A DNA stretch of 64,000 nucleotides from Macquaria australasica. Its lineage: Eukaryota; Chordata; Actinopteri; Centrarchiformes; Percichthyidae. The notes beneath the pieces were generated by a model. The model made no database searches. It was not told the origin of the DNA and was given only the letters and a program-made list of their open reading frames with translations. Location of the stretch: positions 364,786-428,785 of the forward strand of contig SEMN01000451.1 of assembly GCA_005408345.1 (NCBI GenBank), written 5' to 3'. Of this stretch, positions 44,503 through 56,544 are shown piece by piece; the stretch's first letter is position 1, and each line of letters starts with the position of its first letter. The position numbers and the translations under genes were made by a program.

Positions 44503-45374
44503 TATTATGAAAAGGATTTTTACTGTTGACTGTTTTACTGAAGCACAATTTTCCAAAGCTGATTCTTTTAGATGGGCTTTGGTTAAAAACCCCTTTACTC
44601 TTAATCAGAACACATTTTAGTGAATGAACGTAAAGGTATTTTGACATTAACCTGCCATGATAGAGTTAGAGTAATATTTGTCCTCAACATCAGAGCTTCA
44701 GTTTACTGTAGTCTTAGTGAGCAGCAGGGCCGTAGCTACCATTGAGGTCTGAGGTCATGTCTTCTGTATTTTTTCTAAGAATCTGGGGATTTGAGCAATG
44801 CTGGGAGAGATTTTTTTTATGAATGCTTAGTATATTTTAATGTTACTATATTTAGTCCAACAGAAAATTAATTGAATTAATAAATAAGGGATTCAGTATT
44901 TCCCCACTAAATGTTATTACTGGCAGTTTAGAGAAGGCTTTGTAACAGGGTTTGGGAAATATGTAAAATATAGCTGAATTCATAAAATATGACATCTGAG
45001 AGGCTTTATTTTTGCGTCTGACCAAAATCTTCTGAGAAAGAGTTGCAGGGTGGGGTGGGGGGCTAGTGGACTTGATTTATGACCTCGGTTTTTCTAAAAT
45101 CCTGGCTACAGCCCTGCTGAACAGTAATCCTCACTCTCTCATACATACTTATTTCTTTTATTTTAAAAAAGAAATGTATCCTCAGTTAAAAAAAAGTTTT
45201 TCCCTTCGTGTCAGTATGAGTTGGCGTCGGTGGTTTGATCCAGACTGTTGAAATGAAATGAGCAGCCTGAAGTCCCATTATATTAAGTCCATGTTTCAAG
45301 TGAGTTTAGATTTCCTTTGCCTCCTGTGTCAGGCTCCATCAGTCCGCAGTCTGTCTAACTGATTGCATCCGCAG

Positions 45375-45990
45375 GTTAATTGGACACTCAGCTGGAGGAT
45401 GAATATCATCTCCCCCTGCCGCTTCACCACCGAGCTCCATTCTCCAGGAGAGCCCCTCTTCCATGTAGTGGTTTCCACCGACCAGCGTCCCCGTCCCCTT
45501 TTCAATACAGAGACTTATTTCACAAAAGACTGACGAACAAAAAGCATATGAGAAAACAACTGTATTCTACCGTGCAATGGGTTTATCCCTTATTTATTAT
45601 ATGTGTATATATATTTTCTATAAAAAAATGTTATGTTGTTGATGAATGTTCAGTGTGGTTGTTGCTAGAGTGGAACCAGAAATACTCGCTCGGAGGTTTA
45701 AAGCCCACGTTACACACAAAGCCCAATGGGAATAAGCTTACATGTAGTTGCTGTAGGTTAGTCAAATCAGTTCATTACTGCTAAAATGCGTCATTGTCCA
45801 TGTTTTCATTTTTCAACTGAACCAAAGAATCATTTCATCACATTTCTCTCTCTTGTGCAGTGTTACAGCTCAGAATATACTATACTAAAATACTATATGA
45901 TGAGATGCCTGCATGACCTATATCTAACTTGTTTGATAGCTTTTATTAATAGCTACAGTACATCTTAGTATTTTTATTGTATGCGTCAAT
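45375..45990 (+). other. phlda1: Possible phlda1 3' UTR exon
   Basis: If the acceptor at 45,374 is used, the downstream AT-rich segment with TTATTTATTATATGTGTATA-type motifs would be the second exon. I found no canonical AATAAA at its end, so the boundary and the exon itself are tentative. Confidence 0.3.
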
Positions 45991-46169
45991 AATTTTCCAT
46001 TATTTTATTTGACTGCGTTCATAGATACAAAAGCTATCTCTTGCTTTCTTGTGAGTCTTAAATCTGAGTAAGATACTAGCTTTCCCCTCAGTTTGTTTTC
46101 AGTGGTTACAGAGAAGAGCTTATTAATATAGTAAGTAAGTAACATGCACAGTGGAGTTTTTGTTAAATT

Positions 46170-46930
46170 GACATTTTTCAGGAGCCGAGCTGCTCTAAAG
46201 ACAATTTGTTTGGTTGCGTTAAATCTTAGTGGGTGGGGACAAATTACCACTGTTTTCTGGTTTTGGGTGCATGCAGTCTGAAACTAAAAGCTGGAGGAAA
46301 GCAATACTACTTCAACTTGATGACCAAAAACAAAGACATTTTAAAATCAGTGGAAATTCAGAGATAGGCCACCTTCCTGTTTAAATGTCTTGGTCAAAAC
46401 AGGAGAAGCTAGCTCGTCAGTAACAAGAGATCTATTATGACTGACTAGTACTACCATGTTTCCGACAGGCTAAAATCTATTCATCGTGTTAAAGACGTTT
46501 GTTTTGTGCATCGGAAAAAGTCTTCCTAGCCTAGCTGCAGTTCCGCGGACCACGGGGCCAAAATCACCTCACAGCAGAGAGGCTGTTCTTGAGGGTTCGG
46601 TAAAATCACGTCGGCGGAGTGCTGCTACAACGTTCTGTTTCATCGCTCTCGTGGTTTGAAAGCCGTCATGTGTGGGATCCCTTCTCCAATAGCTGGTATT
46701 ATTATTGGCTACAAATTATGTGACAAGGGCTAGAAGGTTTTGTATTCAACATAAACATGTTTGTAGCTAGTTAGCTACCTGCTGACTTTCCAATATCACA
46801 AATGCCGTGGACTTTGCCATTTTTGTCTTTTGACTTGAGTTTTGACATTTTGGCTCCACCCACTGAGATTTACCACAACCAATCAGATTATTTCTGTCTC
46901 TGTAGCAGCTCTGCCTCTGAGAAATGTTCG
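46170..46930. mobile_element. Inverted pair of ~75-bp related arms (transposon-like)
   Basis: The left arm (about 46,170-46,243) is, in reverse complement, similar to the right arm (about 46,847-46,925). Both contain CCACCCACT(A/G)AGATTTA, an ACAACCAA(T/A)CA-like block and AGCAGCTC(T/G)G. The arms point outward from a GC-rich centre near 46,550. This suggests one element with long terminal repeats or two inverted copies of a repeat. Confidence 0.6.
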
Positions 46931-48897
46931 TAAAACTATATCTCTAATCTGCAACTTGTGTACTGCAAGGCATGAAATGGTTTTCACACAGGGCAACATC
47001 AAGTGGAACGTGACAGGTAACGGTCTCAGAAATGGCCTGTCAGGAAACATTTTATTTCACTATGGCTCATGTTGTTTCCTGTTTGCTGGAAGTGTTTCCC
47101 ACTGCTTCCCCCCCCCTTGCCAGTGTATCACAGCCAAACCAACACATGCCTCAGTGTTGTTGTCATCTCCCACACAGGGTAATAGCTGTGCCCTTTATCT
47201 AATGCGACTGGTGTGATGCTTCTCTGACATGCCTTCCTGTTGCCATCATTACGTACACAGTTATAGCTGTGCCCTTTGTAGCCACTGTTCAATTTCAACG
47301 TGAGATCTATTTTCATACCTCGAAAAGATACATTCCATTAAAGAAAACAAAAAGAGCAGGTGTCTGGTGTGGTTTCTTTCCTTCTGCACAGCAGCGGACG
47401 AACGTCAGAGCCCCGTCAGTGGTTCAGCGGGGTCATTTAAACGACCTGTTTAACTAGCTGCTGCTCTGTCGGTCTCCAGCCTTTCATGCTTTACAACCGC
47501 TGAACCTTTCACCCCCCCGTTTCCTGGTCTAAAAGTAGAAGCCGTGTGGAGAATTGGGTTTCACTGCCAGTTGTTGCCGCTCAGATAAACTGCCAGCACA
47601 TTAAGTCAAATGCACACGTGGCTCTGTCTAAAGCCAAGCTAATTAAATTAAACGTGGTGCACATGACAGCATCCTTTCTGACACATTAAGGGTTCGCTGC
47701 TGCTGGACAGGAACATTGATATGTAAGGAACCAGCTTACCTCTGAATATTGAGGTCTGGACCTTAGAATCACCTGCTACCCCAGGCCCTGAATACAGGTG
47801 CAATCAGGAACCATAATAGAAATGCACTTACATTTCAGACATTTAGCAGATGTTTGATTGAGAGCTAAAAATGTTTGAAATTTGCAATCCCCACCATTAC
47901 AAGCAAAAAATATTAAAGCTATACTATGTAACCTTTGCTGAACAGCTGCCACTGTGGTGGCAATTACACGATAATGGTAGATGTTATAAGTTTTCTAGCA
48001 GAAATAGAGAAGAGTCATATACAATTAGAAAACTGTACAGCAATATCTATTTCAAATTTGCTAACATTAGCCGCCATAAGCTACTGCTCATACCAGACCA
48101 AGTGAGGCTGTAGCTGCAAAACCGCTGAGTGAATTGAATTGAACAAGGCTATGTTTTTCTTGGTTCTTATGTTACTTTTTTGGCCAATTCAGCAGCTTTA
48201 CAATTAGTAATATATGCATTATACTGACTAGTGTGTGATTAGGAAATCTCTGGTCACACTTTATTTTAGACGGCTAATCATTTTCAAACATTCGTCTAAG
48301 AAATTTCGTGGAAAGGAACCATGTAATTTTGGTTGGTGAATTAATTTGTACTTGTATTTAAATAGTGCTCTGTTGACATCCCTCCAACACGGCGGTGTAT
48401 CCCTTTGAACTCCCCAGCAGCAGCTGTTCTTCAAACCTTACATAAGTAGCCTCTGTACTCCATCCTGGCATGTAGTTTGACCGCTAACTTATTCCTCACC
48501 ATCACCATCTCTCTTTGATCAGGAGGAAGACGTAGGAACTCGTGACAGCAGGCTCATGTGAGTCTAAGTGACTTACAAAGAGCTTTTAATCCCGATTTGT
48601 GGGGTCTCTCCTGAATCCTCACCACCTTAGTTTCACCATAGAACTTGATCCCAGTTTGACCTACTGACCCCTGGAAAATACTTAAGAACAATTTTGGGTA
48701 TATTATTGGAAGTTGTTTGCACATAAAATAGTTCTTTTTTAAAGATTAGTTATCTTGTAGTAAAGAAGAATCTTGCACACTGCTTCTGAATTTAAGATAT
48801 TTATTGAATCAGTACATCAATCTAATATTTCTGTACCTTCATCAGAGTACGAGTTCTTCGCTAAATAGTAAAGCTGGCAATACTATATTTTTCTTAC

Positions 48898-49362
48898 TGT
48901 CAATAGGCGTTCCTCGGACCAGAGGAACCTTTTCATATAGTTCTAAGAACAGTTGGAGGACCCCTCCCCCTTTCATTGTGCCTGTACTGCAAGACGATCA
49001 CGACGATCGTAGTTCTTAGATCGCCATTTTGAGGGACTTTTTTTAGCTCCTACTTCAGAGTTGATACTCTCCCAACACCAGAGGAACCTTGAGTGACTTA
49101 AGTGTATGCTGATTGGTCAAACACATGAGCCAATGCAGCAACCGCCATCTTTAAAAACCTGTGTAACACCTCGTAACGGTAGCCTTAAAAAATGGATCGA
49201 CAGTGAAGTCCAGGCTTTATTGAGCGCATATGCAACGGGGAAAATACAACACGATTTTGACTTGTCAAAGCAAAATATAAAAATTCTTGTGTATGACGTT
49301 GTGAGTGACGTTGCTATACCAACCGCTGGCTGGCTTACGTCACTTCAGCGTTCCTATTGACG
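48898..49362 (+). mobile_element. DNA transposon relic encoding a Myb/SANT-like segment
   Basis: The left end TGTCAATAGGCGTTCCT and the right end AGCGTTCCTATTGACGG are partly complementary (TGTCAATAGG with CCTATTGACG). In between, the frame at about 49,106-49,358 encodes LKKWIDSEVQALLSAYATGK followed by IQHDFDLSKQNIKI. The W-D-S-EVQALLS-Y pattern with IQ and a K(Q/K)N basic end resembles the first helix of the Myb/SANT-like trihelix DNA-binding domain carried by fish transposons. There is no full-length protein, so it is a decayed fragment. Confidence 0.55.
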
Positions 49363-50933
49363 GTGCGAATGCAAACAAAAAAAGCCCTTGAAGGTATGTA
49401 GTTCTTGGGGGGAGCACCCCAGTGGGCAGTTCCTTTCAGGGAGTCCCCAGAACTGTTTGGTTCGACAACGCCTAATGAATCCCTTGAAAAGACCAAAACT
49501 AACAATGTGGTAGTCCGTCTCTCAATTCTTTCTGACTTCCCTATCCTGTCTGTGGCTCTCAGCCCCAAGCCCACTGCTTCCTGTTGAAATAATTAAAAAA
49601 TGATTTAAAAACACCTCACAAATATAGTGTATATTGGTTTAATTTTACATAAGTTAAAAACAGGTCGGTCATTTCCTAAAACATCTGGGCACTAGTTTTT
49701 AACAAATGAGGAAAAGGAAAATAGTGCATTTGTTGGGGACTATTTTCAGCCGCGGACTGATACACATTTGGTGCTCTAGTGAGTATTTACAGCAGCAGGA
49801 CAGTGTATGTGGGATTTAGTCAAAATATATTACAGTGTGTGTGTTCATGGTAATGAAGGAACATGTCAGCAAGTGCAACTGTGTAGCCCAGTGATGTGTT
49901 TTAATGGCACAGAGGAATAAGATACTGTATATCAATCATTGTTTCTGGTCTTTTTATGTTTTTTGTTGAGCAAAACATAGAATATTACTAGACTTGAGCT
50001 GCCATGCTGCTTCATCAGAACTCCTTTCAGATGGTCAAACAGCTTCAGAAACTGCTGAGGGAAAAAAAAGTTTTTCAAATGTTTTCAGAATGGATACATA
50101 TTGTAACACAAAATGGAACAAAATCCCTCAAACGTTAAATAAATCTGAAAATGAAGCACCTTCAAGCTCTTGTTTGGGATCGATGGAAGAACAAGCCATA
50201 TTGACTCGTAGCTTCTGGATGGATGGCAGGCATTGGCTGCCTTACTTCATTTGGTAGCTGTGGCCAGTCTGGGCAACAGCAGATGATCATGATGAAGTTA
50301 TGTCTCTCCAAGCCTGTGTGTCCTTCTCTTCTCTGGACACAAACACGTACTTGCACAAACTCCTCACTGACTTATTTTTCCCTTCCATGTGGCATCTTGT
50401 CAGTGTCATAACACAAGGCCTGTGTCACAAAGTATCTTTGATTTTCTTGATATTCAAAACTTCAAGTCTTGAAAATGAATTCTTCAAAAAACTTCCCCCA
50501 GAGCTGGACTCAAATCTGTCAGGACAGACCAGAAACAAACTGTTATACTGCATGCGCTGCTGATATGTCCTGGTCTCTGGCTGTGTGGTAAGAAAAAAAG
50601 CCAGCCCATAAACTGACCATTTGTATGTATGCCACGACGCTGCCTGTCAGACGGTGCGTGGAAGTTGTCATGCCTTGTTGATTTTATAGTGCTGCATTCA
50701 TGTGTTTATAAATCCCAGGACATTCCTAGTGATCAATAACCTTCCCAGGATCCATTGTATGTGATTAGGCTGAATGTCATTATGAGCACAGCAGTACAAG
50801 AGTGGCCCAAAGGGTATTGATCCATAAACTGAATATTTCATAAAGGTGTGAAGAGGCTTTTTAGCTTACACACTTACACACCACCGGCTAACATTAAGAG
50901 GTGCTAAGCCATTCCGTACTGTTTGCTAAAGTG

Positions 50934-50974
50934 TTAGCATCAGACAGTGTTGCCTGTACACTGTCTGATGCTAA
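50934..50974. repeat. Perfect 17-bp inverted repeat, 7-base loop
   Basis: Arm TTAGCATCAGACAGTGT at 50,934-50,950 and its exact complement at 50,958-50,974, with loop TGCCTGT. It is not within any gene found. Confidence 0.9.
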
Positions 50975-51002
50975 GCAGCTATTAGTTTGAATCAATTCCT
51001 AG

Positions 51003-51477
51003 CAGTGGTGGAAGAGGTCTTTTTTGTAATTAAAAGTAGCAATACCACAGTGGAGAAGTACTTTGTGACAAGTAAAGGTCATGCATTCAAAATTTAAAAT
51101 ACAAAAGCATTAGTATCAGCATATTCTTAAAGTACCAAAAGTAAAAGTACTCATTATGTAGAATGGCCCATTTCAAAATAATGTATATTATCATATTGGA
51201 TTATAATTAGTGATGCATTAATGTGTAAACATCACTTTAATGTTACTACCCCCCTTATCTTATTTTAACCTATAATAATATATCATATTTTATTTGTTGA
51301 TTATATTTAGTATTATTAATCTGAATCTGCAAAGTAACCAGTAACTAAAGTTATCAAATAAATGTAGTGGAGTAGAAGTATAAAACAGCAGAAAATGGAA
51401 ATACGTAAAGTACAATTACTTCAAAATTGTACTTATGTAGTACTTGAGTAAATGTACTTAGTTACTTTCCACCACTG
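51003..51477. mobile_element. hAT-type non-autonomous transposon (CAGTGGTGGA ends)
   Basis: The ends CAGTGGTGGA and TCCACCACTG are perfect 10-bp terminal inverted repeats. Further in, the right end reads TACTTGAGTAAATGTACTTA, the standard interior of this very common fish family. Flanks ATTCCTAG (50,995-51,002) and ATTTCTAG (51,478-51,485) are an 8-bp target duplication with one mismatch. It is non-coding. Confidence 0.92.
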
Positions 51478-51758
51478 ATTTCTAGTGTGTTAGAATCCAC
51501 TTGCCAATTGAATTTTAAGCATTTCTGAAACTGTTCAAACAGAAAAGTCTCCTAGTTTGGTAGATCAGGGCATGTGTAGGAAAAGATAACATGGGGGCTG
51601 GTCTGACTAATATGCCACTAATGCAACACACCTGGGAGAGGCCAAGAGAGCAGTGGTGGAGGTGTTGAGTTGTACCATGCTGAGACCTTCCCGAAAGTAT
51701 GACTTGATTTGTTGTTCTGGACGGTGGAACAATTTGGAACTCTGCACCATTTTTATCC

Positions 51759-51780
51759 TATAAAATAAAATAAAATAAAA
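51759..51780. repeat. (AAAAT)n short pentanucleotide repeat
   Basis: Four units of TAAAA. Confidence 0.9.
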
Positions 51781-52507
51781 TGCTGACCTGTCTACAGTGA
51801 GAGAGGAACTAGCCACTCCTGCAGCTACAGGTGAGTCAAACCTATTCCAACCAGGTAAAGTAATAAGAAGACCCAAACAGGAATATTGTCATGTTGAAAT
51901 TGCAGAACACAGGGCCAGGTTCTCAGCTTGCGACCATAGCCGGAAGGTAGGCCATATTTGGTTTTTAAGTTTCTGTCATGTTTTGTGGTGTAATAGCTAC
52001 ACCAATATTACTGCGATAAGGTAGGTGATGGGGATCAGCAAGAATATCTGGCTCTTTATATGCTAAGTGCTCCACTGTAATCACCAGCTGGTTGCTAACT
52101 TTGTCTGTCTGCTGTTTGGTCTGGGCGGGTAGTGTACAGTGGTTAACAGAATCTTTTTTTCAAAACAGTATTCAGGCTGTACAACCAAAACAATGGGTTA
52201 AAAGGTGCTAAAATGCTGAGTAGAGCAGAATCAAGTGTTAATTCTCTGTGGGTTTCTTACTATGAGTGACACCCTTCACATTACACATAGTCAATTCCCC
52301 CATCATTAATATAAAAATATTGATTAGAGCAGCTTTAACTAAGCATGAAACATGTTTTGGGATATTTAGCTTTCTATTGCTACACTTCATAGTGCTTATG
52401 TGTTTGGGTGGAATGCTTATTTGAGCCCCTGTTGAACACGTACACCACCGCCTCCTGTACATTGTGTATGTACACTGTCTTCTCCAAGTTCCCATTAAGT
52501 CAAATTC

Positions 52508-52970
52508 AGAACCCATCAGCTATCATCTGATTAAGCCTCTCGGGGCAAGGGCCAATGTTTCCAGGCTTCTGGTGTAGCCTGCGGATATCTGGGCCAAGAC
52601 TTTGTCTTCCATGTGCCGGTCATTGTTTACAGTCCAATAAGCAATCCTGGAACCCATCGGCTATCGTCTGATGACGATTTGAATGCAGATACATTTTTAA
52701 GAAAACTAATAAAAATCGAATCTCTAGGGTTCCTAGATTGATAAAAAGCTAAATCATTGTCAGACGATAGCCGATGGGTTCTGAGATTGCATTTCGGCCA
52801 ATGCTTTCCGCCTCTTTTTCTCTCCACACGGAATGTTTACCTGCATTCAACCAAAGCCTGTTCAAACGTGATTGGTCAATACTACTTGGACTACAAACGG
52901 ACTACAAATGGAAACCAGAATGTTCCTGATACCAAAATTGTGTCCCTTGCCTACAGATTCTGCATTCAAA
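52508..52970. repeat. Complex dispersed repeat with three GAACCCATC-GCTATC motifs
   Basis: AGAACCCATCAGCTATCATC (52,508), GGAACCCATCGGCTATCGTC (52,649) and the complementary CAGACGATAGCCGATGGGTT (52,761) give one direct and one inverted repetition within 275 bp. From 52,786 on it becomes the inverted partner of the repeat at 1,441. It is probably one or more nested elements of an unknown family. Confidence 0.65.
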
Positions 52971-54709
52971 TGCAGAATCTGTTTAGATTACCATTAAGTA
53001 AACTGCATACAGCAGACTATGTGGCAACTTCATTATATTCCCTGAGACCGAACAGTACCCCTATGCTACCTGTCCTCAGGTTTTCTGTGTTTGTACTAAA
53101 CCCAACTGACATACAGTGAACCTTAGGTTTTGGTCACTTTGCCTGGTTGGTAATCCAGCCTTGATTAAAGGCTTTGCATGATGTACTAAACATTTACATT
53201 TTGCTAATGTGCTAGCATGATGCATGACACGTGGTGTGCTCAAGTGTAAGCCTCATTCATTAAACATGCACAGCATCATGCAGCATCTGATCCACTGAAT
53301 ACACTCAGTGTTCTGAAACAGTAGCATGATCCATAAAACATACAGGCTATAGCATATTGTGCTAAAGAGTTAGCGTGCTCCATGAATTTGTACATTTTTT
53401 TGTCTGTTTTTTAAACATTCTTTTGTACATCTAATTTCAGCCAAGCAATCTGATAGTCAAAGATGCCCTTCAGCACTGCTGATATATTGCTTTCCATGTG
53501 CTTGATTGGTTGCCATGCCAACCTTTGCAGAAACCAGTGAGTTAAGGGTCTGATATGTGCTGGTTTTATTCTTATATTTGTTCTCTCCGTTTTAGAAAAC
53601 TTTTCATTCAGCACACAAATGTCGTATAAAAGCCATAATCATCTTCAGGATGTTCATTACTGAGATTACAGGGACTCAGCTGCCACTCTTATCAAGCCAC
53701 ATCACCGTCATATTCGTAATCACTGATCACTCAGAGATGTGGATGTAGCAACCCCTCAGACTGCTTCGTTATTCAAAGTGGCTGGGCCAAGAGATAACAG
53801 GTACACAAAGAAAGGCCCATTATTCTGGGACATCTGGCGTCAGCCCGACTCGACGGGCTCCGTCAGACGGTGAAACGGCTCATCATCACAGAGAATGGAG
53901 AGACAGATTGTTCACACACTCGCTGTTTTGTTTTCTCCCAACTGTGTAGGTGGAAGATAGATAGGTGTAAGATTGCTTTATGGTGCTTCACTCCGACTGT
54001 GCTTCAGAATCAAAGCCAACTTGTTTGTGCCTTTGTGTGGATATCTGATATAGCGTGGATACTAGTGAGTGTTTTTTTTTAAATTGGGCAGTAGAGGATT
54101 ATGGGGAACATAAAATGAATAATCCCGTATTTCAGATCTTCATTCTCACCATTCAGCATTATTAAACCATTATACTTTATATAATTAGCCATTAGCAGGC
54201 TGTGCAGTGTGGTATAGGGATATAAAAATCCAGGAATACTTAGCCATCTGCTCAGTAGTACAGAAATTCTGTCTTTTATACTTTCCATGTAAATGACCCA
54301 AATGGTAAGAAAAAACTGAAAATGATGAGCAAGGCAAGCTGGCTTTTTGAGAAAGTATTTCAGCTTGTCATTTAGCTCATTTCACTCCGTGTGTGTGGGT
54401 GCAGATTGCAGTTCCAGTTATGCAAACATGTCTTGGGGGCAAAGCTGCCCTGGCGTACAAAATCATCATTCGCCATCTCTGTGATTCATAGGTGCAGTGA
54501 CTTATTTGGGTTTAGTTCTGTTTTCTCAGATTCAAATGGACGTGAGTTAGATGTAATCTCATTGGTTGACTTACATCACAGTCTTTCTGGGGAGAGGTAG
54601 GAGAGGATGCTAATGTTAATGACACCTGGTGCTTTTGCTAATTTATGCTCCTTAGTCACATTGAAGCTCGGGTAATCAATATTTTTGTATCAACAATGAA
54701 TCAAATCAC

Positions 54710-54767
54710 TATGACATATAACATATGACTATGTTATGACTAACATAGTCATATGTTATATGTCATA
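54710..54767. repeat. Perfect 27-bp inverted repeat with 4-base loop
   Basis: The arm at 54,710-54,736 begins TATGACATATAAC and ends ATGTTA. The arm at 54,741-54,767 is its exact reverse complement, around TGAC. All 27 positions pair. Confidence 0.97.
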
Positions 54768-55203
54768 TAAAGGAGTTGCTTACCTTGTCGACCACTTTAC
54801 ACTAAATTGCTCTAATTACCTGTGAACATCAGCCTTATGTTGCTTCCCTCATCCCTAGACCCCTCTGGGATGTAACAGCTAATCTTGGGCCGTGCCTGCT
54901 GAATCTGTCAAAAAGCAACTGTTTGCTAACATATTCTCATATTTCAGCTTTATAAGGTGATCACTGTTGTGTTTTCAGCTGGTGTCACTGCCCTTAAGTG
55001 GCCAAAAAGCGAATGAATACAGCTTTAATAAGTTAAAGTGACAAAAAGCTTCTTCTTGAAAGGCAGAAAGTTTGCAGATGGAATGCAGCTGTTGGTTAAC
55101 ATGTCCTCTACAAAAGTGTGATCCTTAAATTAAACAATGAGGTTATATTTGTGCCTCAACAGCAGCCCTGGGCAGTGTGTGTGTAACTCAAACTACAGTT
55201 TTC

Positions 55204-55205
<2 letters not shown>

Positions 55206-55258
<53 letters not shown>

Positions 55259-55401
55259 TAGAGCGTGTGTAGAGTCTGGAGTGTTTGTGGACTGTCTGTA
55301 GATTTGGCTCTCCTACATCTCCCTGCCTTTTGACTCTCTCTGCTTTCTGGCTTCAGTCCTAGACCACCTCCCTCCCTCTTTCTCTCTCTCTCTCTCTGTC
55401 T

Positions 55402-55434
<33 letters not shown>
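55206..55434. repeat. (GT)n and, 120 bp away, (TC)n(AC)n microsatellites
   Basis: A (GT) run at 55,206-55,257 is followed at 55,381-55,434 by (TC)n then (AC)n. The GT and AC runs are complementary, so they could pair as a stem. Antisense poly-TH frames here are artefacts. Confidence 0.9.
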
Positions 55435-55437
<3 letters not shown>

Positions 55438-56305
55438 CAGCAGCACTTGTTGCCAAACCAGCCGGCAGAGGCAGTGCTGGTCAGCTGGCTCAGCTCAGCA
55501 CCTCTCAGCGATTAGAGCAGGAAGTCGGTGATAAGAGCAGAAATGTCACCTTGGTCTCTGCTGCTTCTGAAAACTCCATAAAACCCTGACTGAAAGCTCT
55601 CACACAGAGCAGTGCCGACTGTAAAACTGTTTTATTTTATTACTAACCTCTCTTTGTGAGGTATATGAACATAACTGGTATGAGCTGAAAATCCTTTTCA
55701 CACAGAACTTAAGTTGGGATGCTGTGTAAATTAGGATTAACCACAAGCTTTTCTGTCTCATTAGATACTTTCACACTGAATAATTACGTTCACTGAGATT
55801 TCACAATTTTCTTGCTACCTAAAATGACCATTCCCTACGCCTCGCCCAATTTAGGTGGGCTACTGTTGTTACACCTGCCAAGCCAAGCTTTCCATTCTTG
55901 CATGGCACATACACACTTAAAGTGACAATGGTGGCAGATTTACCATCAAAATTCTTAGACACTTTTGAAACAATGAGTCTTTGATTTGAGATAGAGGTAG
56001 ACAAAAGCAGTCTTGTAAAAGGGTTTTAAATATGCTCATGACGGCTACATACATGATAGTGTGCTAAAAGACTGAGGCTAAAGCTACATTTCCATGGCCT
56101 CGGTTAATGAGTTTGGCTGTGGTTACAGGACAGAGGTGCTAACGTTACCCAAGACTCCGATATAGTAGCATCCAGGACCAGCTTCCACACAGCGGACGAT
56201 CCACTCCTAAACAATGACTTTTTCCAACGTGACCTGTATCCCACAAAATGCTAAGTTATGATAAGATAGTTGTTCTGGGGGGGGGGCGGGGTGTTAGTGA
56301 ACTAA

Positions 56306-56544
56306 TGGACCATTTTCACGGCAGACATTGTCAAAGCAGGAAGAGCACAGGTGTAAGTAATAACATTAACAATGGCTCCATTCCATTAAGCATCCCAGTA
56401 AGCCATGTCAGTGAGTGAGCATACTCAATACCAGAGCCCTGGAACTGGCTCACCTAAATGCAATGCAGCCATCATTAATGTTTTTAATTCTACCTGTGCT
56501 TTTCCTGCTTTGACAAGTCAAATGTCTGCTGTGAAAAGGGTCTA
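56306..56544. mobile_element. Palindromic MITE, complete copy
   Basis: The left end TGGACCATTTTCACGGCAGA and reverse-complemented right end TAGACCCTTTTCACAGCAGA match at 17 of 20 positions. Homology continues inward (GTCAAAGCAGGAAGAGCACA with GTCAAAGCAGGAAAAGCACA, then CATTAACAATGGCT with CATTAATGATGGCT). The arms make up most of its 239 bp. The core recurs at 11.1 kb. Confidence 0.85.

Larger units (their letters stand above)
43378..45374 (+). other. phlda1: Probable 3'-UTR intron of phlda1
   Basis: Forty bases after the stop, ATTAGCG|GTAAGA is a good donor. Mammalian PHLDA1 also has its only intron in the 3' UTR. A plausible acceptor is TGCATCCGCAG ending at 45,374, about 2.0 kb downstream, but its pyrimidine tract is weak. 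The first kilobase stays CpG-bearing. A (CA)n/(CAC)n repeat lies at 44.5 kb. Confidence 0.4.

Noticed and set aside
48523..48557. Exon-like 35-bp piece (TTTGATCAG ... CTCAT GTGAGT)
   Set aside because: Good splice signals and an open EEDVGTRDSRL frame, but it is isolated in intergenic DNA without partners; such short islands are expected by chance.
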